Notes: generated by a model not told the origin, from the sequence alone. Positions 8,658 to 18,188 are shown, counted from the stretch's first letter. The stretch: DNA of 64,000 nt from Bradyrhizobium sp. Ce-3 (GCF_022835695.1 NZ_BQUV01000011.1:1-64000); one strand, 5' to 3'. Numbers and translations are program-made.

Positions 8658-9836
8658 ATGACGAGGACAGCGTTTGCCGCACTGGCCGGGGTTGTTCTGG
8701 CGCTCGCGACCATGCAATCGGGACGCGCCCAGGCGCCGGACGTTGTGAAGGTTGGGCTGGTGATGCCGCTGACCGGCGTTCTGGGGCCGGTCGGCAAGCA
8801 GGCGGTCGCCGGAGCGCGGCTCTATATGGCGCAGCACGGCGATACGGTCGCCGGTCGCAAGATCGAGTTGATCGTCCGGGACGATGGCAGCGTGCCGGAC
8901 AATGCCAAGCGCATGGCACAGGAGCTGATCATCAACGACAAGGTCGCGATCCTCGGCGCCGGATCGACGCCGAGCGTGCTGGCTCTCGCGCCCGTCGTCA
9001 ATGACAGCAAGACGGCGACCGTCGTCATGATATCGGGTACCTCGATCGTGACCGAACGGTCGCCCTACTTCGTGCGCACCAGCTGGACGCATGCGCAGCA
9101 GGCCAGCGTGCTGGCGGAATGGGCGGCGAGAAACGGATCGAAGCGGGCCACCATCATCGCGTCCGACTGGGCACCGGGGCACGAGGCCGCCGGCGTCTTC
9201 ACGGCGAGCTTCACCGTGGCAGGCGGCTCGATCGTCGAAGCGCTGAAAGTGCCGCTGGCCAATCCCGACTTCGCGCCGTTCCTGCAGCGTGCGCGCGATG
9301 GCAATCCCGATACGCTGTTCATCTTCGTCCCGGCAAGCCAGGCCGGCATTCTGGCCAAGCAGTTTGTCGAGCGCGGGCTCGACAAGAGCGGGATCAAGCT
9401 GATCGGCCCCGGCGACATCGCCGACGACGAGGACCTGCCGGGGATGAGCGATGCCATGATCGGCATGATCACGGCCGGATTCTACTCCGCCGCTCATCCA
9501 TCCGATCTGAACCGCGACTATGTCGCCGCATTCCGCAAGGCCAATGCCAATGTGCGTCCGAACTTCATCAGTGTCAGCGGCTATGACGGCATGCATCTGA
9601 TCTACCAGGCGCTGAAGGCGACCGGCGGCATGACCAACGGTGAGGCATTGGTCGATGCCATGAAGGGCATGGCCTGGGAAAGCCCGCGCGGCCCGATGTC
9701 GATCGACCCGAAGACCCGCGAGGTCGTCCACGACATCTATATTCGCAAGGTCGAGAAGGTCGGCGGCGAGCTCTACAGCGTCGAGCACGAGACGTTCAGG
9801 GCGATCAAGGATCCCACCAAGATCGCGAACCGGTAG
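8658..9836 (+). CDS. Branched-chain amino acid-type ABC transporter substrate-binding protein (orphan)
   Basis: A 392-residue Leu/Ile/Val-family binding protein with a Sec signal peptide (cleavage near GRAQA-PD). Family motifs include 'VKVGLVMPLTGVLGPVGK', 'IELIVRDDGSVPDNAKRMAQ' and 'SGYDGMHLIYQALKATGG'. Start supported by GGGAGG 8 nt upstream. No transporter genes adjoin it. It is divergent from the ToxR-like regulator, which could therefore control it. Ligand unknown; proteins of this shape are often assigned to amino acids or aromatic acids. Confidence 0.87.
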   Translation: MTRTAFAALAGVVLALATMQSGRAQAPDVVKVGLVMPLTGVLGPVGKQAVAGARLYMAQHGDTVAGRKIELIVRDDGSVPDNAKRMAQELIINDKVAILGAGSTPSVLALAPVVNDSKTATVVMISGTSIVTERSPYFVRTSWTHAQQASVLAEWAARNGSKRATIIASDWAPGHEAAGVFTASFTVAGGSIVEALKVPLANPDFAPFLQRARDGNPDTLFIFVPASQAGILAKQFVERGLDKSGIKLIGPGDIADDEDLPGMSDAMIGMITAGFYSAAHPSDLNRDYVAAFRKANANVRPNFISVSGYDGMHLIYQALKATGGMTNGEALVDAMKGMAWESPRGPMSIDPKTREVVHDIYIRKVEKVGGELYSVEHETFRAIKDPTKIANR

Positions 9837-9854
9837 GCGCGGCCAGGCGATGCC

Positions 9855-10274
9855 TCAGGCGCGCGCCCGCGCGATCGTGCCGGCGACGATCTGCATCGCG
9901 ACGCCGAGCACCCAGCCCGCCATGATGGCCGCGGTCCAGCCGATGTCCGGCTCGCTCCGCAGCACGACGACGCCCACCGAGAAGAACGCAACCATGGTCG
10001 CGAGGAAGGTGCCGATCGCGCTGAGCAGCTCCGCTGCGTCGATCTTCCGTGTCGAGGCTCCGTCCTTCGGATGGAACAGTTTTGGCGGCGTATCGATGCC
10101 GAGATAGAAGCCGATCGCGCCGCCCAGCATCATGATCAGCAGGAACGCCTGCGAGGTCAGGGCCGACACGCTCGAGCCGACATGGATGGCGACGAACAGG
10201 CCGCTTGCGGCGCCCGCCAGGGCAAGGCCGAAGCGCTCCAGGACATGGGCAAATTTTCTGACGCGGCTGCGCAT
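9855..10274 (-). CDS. Four-helix integral membrane protein of unknown function
   Basis: A 139-residue hydrophobic protein with four likely membrane segments (near residues 14-34, 42-60, 85-105 and 112-134) and a charged loop (PPKLFHPKDGASTRKID) between the second and third. I do not recognise a family. It lies convergent to the binding protein before it with an 18-bp gap, and divergent from the DUF2235 gene. Confidence 0.7.
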   Translation of the reverse strand: MRSRVRKFAHVLERFGLALAGAASGLFVAIHVGSSVSALTSQAFLLIMMLGGAIGFYLGIDTPPKLFHPKDGASTRKIDAAELLSAIGTFLATMVAFFSVGVVVLRSEPDIGWTAAIMAGWVLGVAMQIVAGTIARARA

Positions 10275-10495
10275 TGCTGTGCCTCATCAATGAATTGCGC
10301 CACCATCAGGCTAGGCCTTTTCGCGGCAACGCGAAAGCCGTCGCTACTCACATGGCCGCGACCACGTGACGCTTTTGTGCGCCAGTTCACACCGGTCGCG
10401 GCACAGAATGACTAAAGATCGATCCAAGGTAGCAATCAAATCCGCTACTACTACGCTGCGTCATCCGCTTCATTCATTTCAGAGAGCGTCCTGCG

Positions 10496-12763
10496 ATGCC
10501 GAGCCCCAAGATCATCATCCTGTCCGACGGCACCGGCAACGCAGCTTCCAGCGTCTGGCGCACCAATGTCTGGCGGATATTCCAGTCGCTCGATTTGCAG
10601 GGCAACAGCCAGGCCGCCAAATATGATGACGGCGTCGGCACGTCGAAATTCGTGCCGCTTGCGCTGCTCGGCGGCGCGTTCGGCTACGGCCTCAAGCGCA
10701 ATATCCTCGATGCCTACAAGTTCATCTGCCGCAACTACGACCATCAGAATGATTCGAAGATCTACCTGTTCGGATTCAGCCGCGGCGCATTCACCGTACG
10801 CACGCTCGCGGCACTGATCCTCGATCAGGGCCTGATCGTCGCGGACACCGAGGCCGAGCTGCACGACGGCGCGGTGAAGGCCTATCGCGCGTACCGCGCC
10901 GCGGGCTACCACTCGATCTGGCGCATCGAGGTGCTGTTCCGGGCGCTGCGCGACTATGTCCTCGTGCCGGTGCTCGACCGCCTTCAACGCAACAAGCCCT
11001 ATTCGCAGATCGTCCGGAAGCAGGTCGCGGCGATCGAATTCATCGGCATCTGGGACACCGTCGCGGCCTACGGCCTGCCGATCGACGAGATGACGCGCGG
11101 CATCTCGAACTGGGTGTGGCCGCTCGAGCTGCCGAACCGGATTCTCAGCCCCAAGGTGAAGTGCGCGCGCCACGCGCTGGCGCTCGACGACGAGCGCACC
11201 ACGTTCCATCCGGTGCTCTGGACCGAGCAGGAGCCGGGACAGCCCGCACCGGCGGTGCCGACAACCATCGATGGCGAGCGCCTGGTCCAGGTGTGGTTCG
11301 TCGGCATGCACGCCAACGTCGGCGGCGGCTATCCGGACGATGCCGTCGCGTTCGTGCCGCTGGCGTGGCTGGTCGACGAAGCCGTCAAGCGCGGGCTGGT
11401 GTTCAAGAGCGCACCAATTGCCGACCCCGATGCGATCAAGGCGATCCGATCCTCCGAGGACAAGGATGGCCGCCTCTATGATTCGCGCGCTGGCCTCGGC
11501 TCGTATTATCGATACGGCCCGCGCAAGGTCGTCGACCTCTGCAATGATCGCTATGCCGGCGTCAGCGTGCCGATGCCGAAGATCCACGAAAGCGTGTTCG
11601 AGCGGATCGACAGCGGCGCCAATGCCTATGCCCCGATCGGACTTCCGCCGAACTACGTGATCGTCTCCCGCAGCGGCCAGATCACGCCGCTCGGCGCGAC
11701 GACCTTCGAGACGCCGGCAGGCGCACCGGCGCGCTATGCCGCGCAGGAGAAGCTGTGGAATTTCGTCTGGATGCGCCGGATCGCCTACTTCGCCACGCTG
11801 GCGGCCTCGCTGCATCTGGCGGCGTTCTGGCTGTTCCACAATCAGCACAAGGAGCACGAATTCAGCTCCTGGTTCAGGATGATTTCGGAGCTGGTGCGCT
11901 TCGTCGAATCGTTCCTGCCGCAGTCCTTTCATTGGTGGGCCGATTGGTACGCCGGCAATCCCGAATGGTTCGCCGGCGGCGTCATCGCCGTTGCCGCGCT
12001 GATGGCGGTCGGCAGTTCGCTCAGCGCCACGATCAGCGACCGGATGCGGATCATCTGGCGCGACCGCGCCAAACCCAAGCCGCTCTCCGGCTTCGTGCAC
12101 AATGCGATCTATCGATTCCGCACCAGCGCAATCTATCAGTGGGTCCTCAATGTCGGGAAACGGCATGTCGTTCCGTTCCTGCTGACGGCCGTGATGGTCT
12201 GGTACGGCGCGACGCTGCTCAGCCATTTCCTGTTCAACGCCGCCGATTCGATGGGCGCGTTCTGCACGGGGACTGCGGCCGACAGACTTGTCGCCGTCGA
12301 CAAGGGCATCCCCCAGGATGCGGCCGACTTCGACACCGGCGCGATCTGTGCACCGACCGGCCTCAAGGTGCGCACCGGGTTCAAATACGAGATCGCGATC
12401 ACGATGTCGGAGCCATGGGAGGACGCCGGTCGCGCCGTCACGCCGATCGGATACCGGACCTCGACCCTCGAGGGCGCAAAGCAGTTGCGTGGCTATTTCA
12501 CGATCTTCCTGCGGCGGATCCTGTTCCGGCCGTGGTTCAGGCTGATCGCCCGGGTTGGCGAAACCGGGGTCGACGAGTACTTCCTCGACCCCTCGCCGGC
12601 GCCGAACACCGATCCGCAGGTCTACAAAGCGAGGTTCACCGCCGATCGCAGCGGCGAGGTCTTCCTCTACGTCAACGAGGCGGTGATCGGCCTGCCCTGG
12701 GTCTACAAATGGTTCTACGGCGAGCACAAGGGCAAGGCGAAGATCACGGTGCGGTTGCTGTAG
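10496..12763 (+). CDS. DUF2235 domain protein, predicted membrane-anchored alpha/beta hydrolase
   Basis: A 755-residue protein. The N-terminal half is a DUF2235 hydrolase: it opens KIIILSDGTGN, has the nucleophile elbow GFSRGA (Ser95), and later the conserved WDTVAAYG and VGMHANVGGGYPD motifs. Three likely membrane segments lie near residues 425-445, 490-510 and 565-585, then a C-terminal domain of unknown type. DUF2235 includes known and predicted phospholipases, some of them type VI secretion effectors, but no vgrG, hcp or immunity gene is seen here. The membrane segments suggest an integral enzyme rather than a secreted toxin. A phospholipase D-like gene follows 218 bp downstream. Confidence 0.85.
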   Translation: MPSPKIIILSDGTGNAASSVWRTNVWRIFQSLDLQGNSQAAKYDDGVGTSKFVPLALLGGAFGYGLKRNILDAYKFICRNYDHQNDSKIYLFGFSRGAFTVRTLAALILDQGLIVADTEAELHDGAVKAYRAYRAAGYHSIWRIEVLFRALRDYVLVPVLDRLQRNKPYSQIVRKQVAAIEFIGIWDTVAAYGLPIDEMTRGISNWVWPLELPNRILSPKVKCARHALALDDERTTFHPVLWTEQEPGQPAPAVPTTIDGERLVQVWFVGMHANVGGGYPDDAVAFVPLAWLVDEAVKRGLVFKSAPIADPDAIKAIRSSEDKDGRLYDSRAGLGSYYRYGPRKVVDLCNDRYAGVSVPMPKIHESVFERIDSGANAYAPIGLPPNYVIVSRSGQITPLGATTFETPAGAPARYAAQEKLWNFVWMRRIAYFATLAASLHLAAFWLFHNQHKEHEFSSWFRMISELVRFVESFLPQSFHWWADWYAGNPEWFAGGVIAVAALMAVGSSLSATISDRMRIIWRDRAKPKPLSGFVHNAIYRFRTSAIYQWVLNVGKRHVVPFLLTAVMVWYGATLLSHFLFNAADSMGAFCTGTAADRLVAVDKGIPQDAADFDTGAICAPTGLKVRTGFKYEIAITMSEPWEDAGRAVTPIGYRTSTLEGAKQLRGYFTIFLRRILFRPWFRLIARVGETGVDEYFLDPSPAPNTDPQVYKARFTADRSGEVFLYVNEAVIGLPWVYKWFYGEHKGKAKITVRLL

Positions 12764-12981
12764 GCAGCCGCGACCGCCCTGCCGGATCGCGGCCGGCCGA
12801 CGTGCGTGGTGTGATCCATCTGTGATCCAGCCGACAGTCCAGGTTGCATATCAAATGATATGCTCCCTTTGCTAGATCGGCTGCCAAGCGCCCGGAACGC
12901 GCCGACGCGATCTCCGAGGACGCTGACGCGCCAGGTTCATATCGACCGGATAGTTCTCGCGCACGATTTGGAGGCATCACC

Positions 12982-14664
12982 ATGATTTCCACAATTCAGG
13001 CGTTTCCGACCACCGACGGCATCTTCGTGGTCTGGGAGGTCGCGGCAATGATCCCGGACTGCCTCGGCTTTGCGCTGTATCGCCAGCAACAGGGCAAGAG
13101 CGCGACCGTGGTCGATACCTGGGTCGGGTTCGAGGACCAGGCGCAGGATCACAAGCCGGGCGACCATCGGCCGAGCACCGAATGGCCGGTGCAGAAGACG
13201 AACTGGACCGATTTCCTGGCGCCGACCGACGCGCCGGTCCGCTATGGCGTCGTTCCGGTTCTCAAGGACGGCGCCACCAAGGTGAAGCCCGCGTACAGTG
13301 CGCCGGCGACATGGACCGACTACGTCTCCACCACCCCGTCGGGCCCGCTGAAGCCATGGTTCAACCGCGGCACGATTTCGGCACAATGGCTGTCGCGCGC
13401 GATCGGCACCACGCCCAAGGCCTCGCAGACGCTGGACAAGGCAATCTCCACCAAGGGCAACAAGATCCGCAACTTCCTGATGGGCGAGCTTGGCGCCCGC
13501 CTGCTGGCGCTGCTCGGCGATGCCAAGACGAACAAGCGCGACGTCTATCTCGCGCTCTACGAGCTCAACGATCCCGAACTGGTCGCCGCGCTGACCGCGC
13601 TGAAAGGCAAGGCGCATGTCGTGCTCGGCAACAGCACCGGCAAGGCCGACGCCACCGCAAAGGACACCGAGAAGAACGCCGGCGTGCTGAAGAAGGCGGG
13701 CGTCGACATCGTCCGCCGCAAGATCGCGCCGAGCCGCTACGCCCACAACAAGTTCGCGGTGTTCTGCGACGGCGCCGAGACGCCGAAGGTGGTCTGGACC
13801 GGCAGTACCAACTGGACCCGGACCGGACTCTGCACCCAGAACAACAATGGGCTGGAGATCACCGACGACAAGATCGCGGCGGCCTATCACGATCATTGGA
13901 AGGCGATCTACGCCGACGGCAGCAAATCGCCGAAGGCGCTGGCCGTGGCCGGCGATCACGAATGGCCGTTCACGATCGGCAAGTCGAATATCAGCGTCTG
14001 GTTCACGCCGACCACCAAGAGCGGCGACCTCAAGGAAGCCAACAAGATGATCGAGGACGCCGAACATGGCGCGGTGTGCCTGATGCTCAATCCCGGCAAC
14101 AAGGGCCTGCTCGGCCCGATCCTGGAGAAGGCGCAGGACAAGAACCTCTATGTGCGCGGCGTGCTCAACAATTTCCCGGCGCAGGGCAAGGACAGCCCGA
14201 AGGACCAGCTGCAACTCTTGGCCGGCGACGGCCAGCAGCAGGTCTTCAAGGGCAAAGAGATTGCCGACGTGATCCGGCCCGCCGGCATCGACAAGACCGC
14301 CGACTGGTGGCAGCACGAGATCAAGAACACCGGGAAATTCATGATCGCCGTGCACAGCAAGGTGATCGTGCTGGATCCGGCCGGCAAGAACCCGGTGGTC
14401 ATGACCGGCTCGCACAATTTCTCCGACCGCGCCAGCACCAAGAACGACGACAACCTCGTCATCATCAGGGGCGATTCGCAGCTCGCGCTAACCTACGCCG
14501 CGCGCATCGTCAGCATCTATGGCCAGTATCGCTGGCAGGCCTGGCGCAACACGCCGGAAGGCCAGAAGGACAAGGGCCTGAAGCGCAGCGACAGCTGGCT
14601 GAGCAGCCGCATCGGCAAGGGCTGGGCGCAGATCGAAACCCGGTTCTGGCTCGGCACGGCCTGA
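12982..14664 (+). CDS. Phospholipase D-like protein with two HxK motifs
   Basis: A 560-residue protein with two PLD half-sites: H255-N-K257 followed by WTGSTNWT, and H458-S-K460 followed by TGSHNFSDRAS. The aspartate/glutamate usual after HxK4 (HxKxxxxD) is not obvious in the first half-site, so the motif is partly degenerate; the second has Asp after VIVL. No signal peptide is seen. GGAGG precedes the ATG. Function could be phosphodiester cleavage of lipid or nucleic acid. Its closeness to the DUF2235 hydrolase suggests a shared lipid-directed role. The gene ends in a strong shared terminator. Confidence 0.82.
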   Translation: MISTIQAFPTTDGIFVVWEVAAMIPDCLGFALYRQQQGKSATVVDTWVGFEDQAQDHKPGDHRPSTEWPVQKTNWTDFLAPTDAPVRYGVVPVLKDGATKVKPAYSAPATWTDYVSTTPSGPLKPWFNRGTISAQWLSRAIGTTPKASQTLDKAISTKGNKIRNFLMGELGARLLALLGDAKTNKRDVYLALYELNDPELVAALTALKGKAHVVLGNSTGKADATAKDTEKNAGVLKKAGVDIVRRKIAPSRYAHNKFAVFCDGAETPKVVWTGSTNWTRTGLCTQNNNGLEITDDKIAAAYHDHWKAIYADGSKSPKALAVAGDHEWPFTIGKSNISVWFTPTTKSGDLKEANKMIEDAEHGAVCLMLNPGNKGLLGPILEKAQDKNLYVRGVLNNFPAQGKDSPKDQLQLLAGDGQQQVFKGKEIADVIRPAGIDKTADWWQHEIKNTGKFMIAVHSKVIVLDPAGKNPVVMTGSHNFSDRASTKNDDNLVIIRGDSQLALTYAARIVSIYGQYRWQAWRNTPEGQKDKGLKRSDSWLSSRIGKGWAQIETRFWLGTA

Positions 14665-14687
14665 CGCCGGCGATCCGTCGTGACATG

Positions 14688-14717
14688 AAAAAGGGGCAGC
14701 GTTGCCGCTGCCCTTTT
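14688..14717. terminator. Bidirectional rho-independent terminator
   Basis: A GC-rich stem (AAAAGGGGCAGCG paired with CGCTGCCCTTTT around a short loop) with A and T runs on both sides, located between the convergent PLD-like gene and the luciferase-like monooxygenase. It can serve both. Confidence 0.85.
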
Positions 14718-14734
14718 CTCTTGCTCTCCGGGAC

Positions 14735-15835
14735 TTACGCCGCGCGGCCGACCGAGGCGTCGAGATGCTTCAGCTTCGGCAGGACCTCCTGCTTCAGCAA
14801 CCGCAGCGAATTATGCCAGGCCTCCGGCTTGTGCTTGTAATCGAAGCCGAACACCAGCAGCACGCCGAAGCCGCCGACCTCCTGATAGATCTTCTCGATC
14901 TTCTCGGTGACGGTCGCGGGCGAGCCGACGATCCAGTTGTTGCGGGCGCAATACTCGACCGTGACGTCGCTATCGGGCACGTCGGGCGAGGCCTTCAGAT
15001 AATCCTTGAAACCAAAGTGGCCGAGCAGCGGCAGGAAATATTCGCCCATCATCCGGCCCATCATGTCGCCGGTCGACAGCTTCCACGCCTCCGCGTCGGT
15101 GTCGGCGACGAACACTTCGCGCACCATCCGCCAGTCCTTGCGGCTCGGCTTGCGGCCGGTCTTGGCCGCGCCGGCCTCCACCGAGTCCCAGTGACTGCCG
15201 ACATAGGCCGGATTGAGGTTCAGGCTCATCGGGATGAAGCCGCGCTCACCGGCGAGCTTCAGCGTGTCGGAATTCTTCGACAGGCCGGCGACGCCGATCG
15301 GCGGATGCGGCGCTTGCTGCGGCTTGATGTGGGGTTTCAGGAAATCGAACATCGTGTCCGGCTTGGTCACCGTCCAGAACTTGCCCTTGTGGGTCCACGG
15401 CGCCGGCTCGGTCCACATCTTCAGGATGATCTCGAGCGCCTCGCGGGTCATGTCGCGGTTCTGTCCCGACATGCCGTCGACATTGAACATCGCCCAGTCG
15501 CTCGGCAGGCCCGAGGCGGCGACGCCGAAGTTCAAGCGCCCGTTCGAGAGATGATCGAGCATCGCGACCCGGTTGGCGAGCTCCGCCGGGTGATGATACG
15601 GCAGCAGGAAGCCACCGGGTCCGATGCGGATGTTCTTGGTCTGCAGCAGCGCCTGCGCGATCAGGAGATCGGGCGAGGGATGCGGCTCCCAGGGCGCGGT
15701 GTGGTGCTCGCCGATCCAGGCTTCCTGATAGCCGAGTTCATCCAGCCAGCGCAGCACCTGCAGGTCCCAGTCGTGGCCCTCCTTCAATCCGCACTCCGGC
15801 GGATGCGACGGCATCGCGAAGTATCCGAGTTCCAT
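14735..15835 (-). CDS. LLM-class (luciferase-like) flavin-dependent monooxygenase
   Basis: A 366-residue F420/FMN-type luciferase-like oxidoreductase. Typical motifs: MELGYFAMPSHPPE at the N-terminus, GYQEAWIGEHH, RIGPGGFLLPYHHPAELANR and LSNGRLNFGVAASGL. Start at 15835 has AGAGGAAA just upstream; the open frame extends further without a ribosome site. It lies downstream of the TetR gene on the same strand (105-bp gap), with an FAD monooxygenase on the other side of the TetR operator, so the three probably form one ligand-controlled oxidation unit. Substrate unknown. Confidence 0.88.
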   Translation of the reverse strand: MELGYFAMPSHPPECGLKEGHDWDLQVLRWLDELGYQEAWIGEHHTAPWEPHPSPDLLIAQALLQTKNIRIGPGGFLLPYHHPAELANRVAMLDHLSNGRLNFGVAASGLPSDWAMFNVDGMSGQNRDMTREALEIILKMWTEPAPWTHKGKFWTVTKPDTMFDFLKPHIKPQQAPHPPIGVAGLSKNSDTLKLAGERGFIPMSLNLNPAYVGSHWDSVEAGAAKTGRKPSRKDWRMVREVFVADTDAEAWKLSTGDMMGRMMGEYFLPLLGHFGFKDYLKASPDVPDSDVTVEYCARNNWIVGSPATVTEKIEKIYQEVGGFGVLLVFGFDYKHKPEAWHNSLRLLKQEVLPKLKHLDASVGRAA

Positions 15836-15940
15836 GGGTTTCCTCTCTTTGCTCGATGCGTGTCTTCCGCACGCGCTCGGAGAGTAGCTGCCCAGGCCGC
15901 GGCAGAACAATGGCTTTGTCGCGCGCGGCCCGGCCAGGCA

Positions 15941-16579
15941 TTACACGTAGGGTGTATCCTTCAACATGGCCGCGATGCCGGAAAAGCTTCGCTCCATGAC
16001 CTGCAAGACGGCCGCTCGCGACGACGCGGCCGACCTGCGGGCCTTGTGCTCCCGAAGCCCTTCCGCATAGGCGACGGTCAGCGCCGTGATCACCATCGCG
16101 GCGGCGAGCCGGGCGTCGGCATCGGCGAGCGGACGCTTGATGGCTCCCGCCAGCAAGGTTGCGAGATCGTCGATCAATTCGTCACGCATCTCGCGCGCCC
16201 GTGCCGACAGCGCCGGGCTCTCGGCGACGGTGCGCCAGAATTTCGCCGTCGCGTCGGTGAATTTCGCGAATGGGTGCGCTCGATCCGCCAGGCTGTGCAC
16301 CAGATTGCGTAGCGTCATCAGCGGCGCTTCGCCGTCCGGACGCTCGGCCAAGGCGGCCCGCAGCATCTGGCGGCTCTCCTCTTCACGGTCGAAGAACAGA
16401 TCTTCCTTGCGCGGAAAGTAATTGAACACCGTCATCCGGGAGACCTCGGCGGCCTCGGCAATCTCGGCCACCGAGACGTTGTCGAAGCCGCGCGCCACGA
16501 ACAGCTCGGTGGCGACATCCGAGATCGCCTGGCGCGTCGCTTCCTTCTTCCGCTCCCGCAATCCGCCCTGATTTGACAT
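15941..16579 (-). CDS. TetR/AcrR family transcriptional regulator
   Basis: A 212-residue regulator. The helix-turn-helix lies at residues 10-60 (ATRQAISDVATELFVARGFD, then VSVAEIAEAAEVSRMTVFNYF). The C-terminal domain is a generic TetR ligand-binding bundle. It stands between a co-oriented luciferase-like monooxygenase and a divergent FAD monooxygenase; a long palindrome fills the divergent promoter. This placement points to control of both enzymes and itself. Confidence 0.9.
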   Translation of the reverse strand: MSNQGGLRERKKEATRQAISDVATELFVARGFDNVSVAEIAEAAEVSRMTVFNYFPRKEDLFFDREEESRQMLRAALAERPDGEAPLMTLRNLVHSLADRAHPFAKFTDATAKFWRTVAESPALSARAREMRDELIDDLATLLAGAIKRPLADADARLAAAMVITALTVAYAEGLREHKARRSAASSRAAVLQVMERSFSGIAAMLKDTPYV

Positions 16580-16584
16580 GCAGG

Positions 16585-16622
16585 AATTTGTACCATAGTA
16601 AATATTATACTGAGTACAAATT
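16585..16622. promoter_or_regulatory. 38-bp inverted repeat, candidate TetR operator
   Basis: Perfect 9-base arms AATTTGTAC and GTACAAATT separated by 20 bases, with a second inner symmetry (AGTAAATATTATACT). It occupies the 55-bp gap between the TetR gene (start 16579) and the FAD monooxygenase (start 16635). It is AT-rich against GC-rich surroundings. Confidence 0.65.
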
Positions 16623-16634
16623 TATGGTGACGGC

Positions 16635-18188
16635 GTGACGCGGACGGATGTAGTTGTGGTCGGTGCCGGACCGACCGGACTGCTGCTGGCGATCGAATTG
16701 ACCCTGGGCGGCGCCGACGTGGTCGTGATCGAGCGGCTGACGGAGCCCGACCAGACCATCAAGGCCGGCGCGATCGGCGCACTCGCGGGCGAGGCGCTGG
16801 AACGCCGCGGCCTCGCCGAGGCGATGACGACGGTCGAGCGCAGCATGGCGGACAGCATGTCCAGGCTCATGAAGAGCGCGGACGCGGGGGCTGAACTGCC
16901 ATTCAAGAAATTCGGCGGCCACTTCTCCGGCATCTTCCTGATCGACCAGACCCGGCAGCGCGAGCCGGACCGGCGGCTGCGCGGCGTCAATCAGCAAGCC
17001 CTGGAAAAGATGCTCGGCGAGCGCGCCGCCGCGCTCGGCATCGAGATCCGGCGCGGCTGCGAGCTGATCGATTTCGAGGATCTTGGCGACGGCATGGTAG
17101 CGCGGGCGAAGGGCGCCTCCGGCGAGGTCGAGTTGCGCTCCGCCTATCTGGTCGGTTGTGATGGCGGACGAAGCGCCGTGCGCAAGCGCGCGGGCTTCGG
17201 CTTCCCCGGTACCAAACCGACGCTGACCGGACACCAGGCCATCGTCGACCTCGATCATCCGGATCGTCTGCTCCCGATCGGCTGGCGGCGGACGCCGATC
17301 GGCATGATGGCCTATGGCCCGATTCCCGGCCGGGTGTTCATGGCCGAGTTCGACGGACCGCCGGCCGATCGCAGCGCGCCAGTGACCCGCGAGGAGATCG
17401 AGACCAGGCTGCGCCGGATCAGCGGCGCCGACGTCCGGATCACCGCGGTCAAGACCGCGACGCGCTTCACCGACAATGCGCGGCAGGCCGACAGCTACCG
17501 CAGGGCCCGCGTGTTCCTGGCCGGCGACGCCGCGCATGTGCACTCGCCGTTCGGCGGGCAAGGCCTCAATCTCGGCCTGCTCGATGCGGTCAATCTCGGC
17601 TGGAAGCTCGCGGCTGTGGTCTGCGATCGCATGCCGGATAGCCTGCTCGACAGTTACACCGAGGAACGGCATCCGATCGCGGCAAGGGTACTTGCCAACA
17701 CCCGCGCCCAGGTCGCCTTGATGCGGCCGGACGTCATGACGGATGCCCTGCGCGACATCGTCGCCGATCTGATGAGCCTCGACGAGGGCACCCGCTACTT
17801 CGGCGAGATGATCAGCGGCATCAAGACCCGTTACGATCTCGGCAGCGAGCATCCGTCGGTCGGCCGGATCAGCGGCAATTTCGCGCTCGGCGACGATGGC
17901 GCGGACACGACCCTGTTCGATCAGATGGAGGACGGCAGGGCCGTGCTGGTCGATGCCACCGGCGGCGCTGCATCAGCGATCGCGGCGCGTTGGGACATGT
18001 TCGTACGATGCGTACCAAGGCGCGACGGCCCGTCGCTGCTGATCCGCCCCGATGCCTGCATCGCCTGGGCGTCCGACGATGCCGACACCGCAGGTCTCGA
18101 CGCCGCGCTGACGCGCTGGTTCGGACCGGCTGCAATCAGCGAGAGCCGTAGCCCGGATGCAGCGAAGCGCAATCCGGGAACGGTCTGA
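16635..18188 (+). CDS. FAD-dependent aromatic-type monooxygenase (PHBH fold)
   Basis: A 517-residue class A flavoprotein monooxygenase. It has the Rossmann GxGxxG (VVVVGAGPTGLLLAIE), the DG motif (YLVGCDGGRSAVRK) and the GD motif (FLAGDAAHVHSPFGGQGLN). The C-terminal domain ends at ALTRWFGP as in relatives. The start is GTG at 16635; an ATG at 16624 runs into a stop after four codons. The final 14 or so codons and the stop (from 18149) are supplied by a REP palindrome, giving an odd SPDAAKRNPGTV tail. It probably hydroxylates an aromatic or polycyclic substrate under TetR control. Confidence 0.9.
   Translation: MTRTDVVVVGAGPTGLLLAIELTLGGADVVVIERLTEPDQTIKAGAIGALAGEALERRGLAEAMTTVERSMADSMSRLMKSADAGAELPFKKFGGHFSGIFLIDQTRQREPDRRLRGVNQQALEKMLGERAAALGIEIRRGCELIDFEDLGDGMVARAKGASGEVELRSAYLVGCDGGRSAVRKRAGFGFPGTKPTLTGHQAIVDLDHPDRLLPIGWRRTPIGMMAYGPIPGRVFMAEFDGPPADRSAPVTREEIETRLRRISGADVRITAVKTATRFTDNARQADSYRRARVFLAGDAAHVHSPFGGQGLNLGLLDAVNLGWKLAAVVCDRMPDSLLDSYTEERHPIAARVLANTRAQVALMRPDVMTDALRDIVADLMSLDEGTRYFGEMISGIKTRYDLGSEHPSVGRISGNFALGDDGADTTLFDQMEDGRAVLVDATGGAASAIAARWDMFVRCVPRRDGPSLLIRPDACIAWASDDADTAGLDAALTRWFGPAAISESRSPDAAKRNPGTV

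Noticed and set aside
10451-12727. 758-codon open frame opposite the DUF2235 gene
   Set aside because: Shadow frame; the sense strand has the GFSRGA hydrolase motif and membrane helices.
10496-14664. Type VI secretion effector-immunity locus
   Set aside because: No vgrG, hcp, PAAR or immunity-like gene adjoins; the DUF2235 protein has membrane helices unlike a secreted effector.
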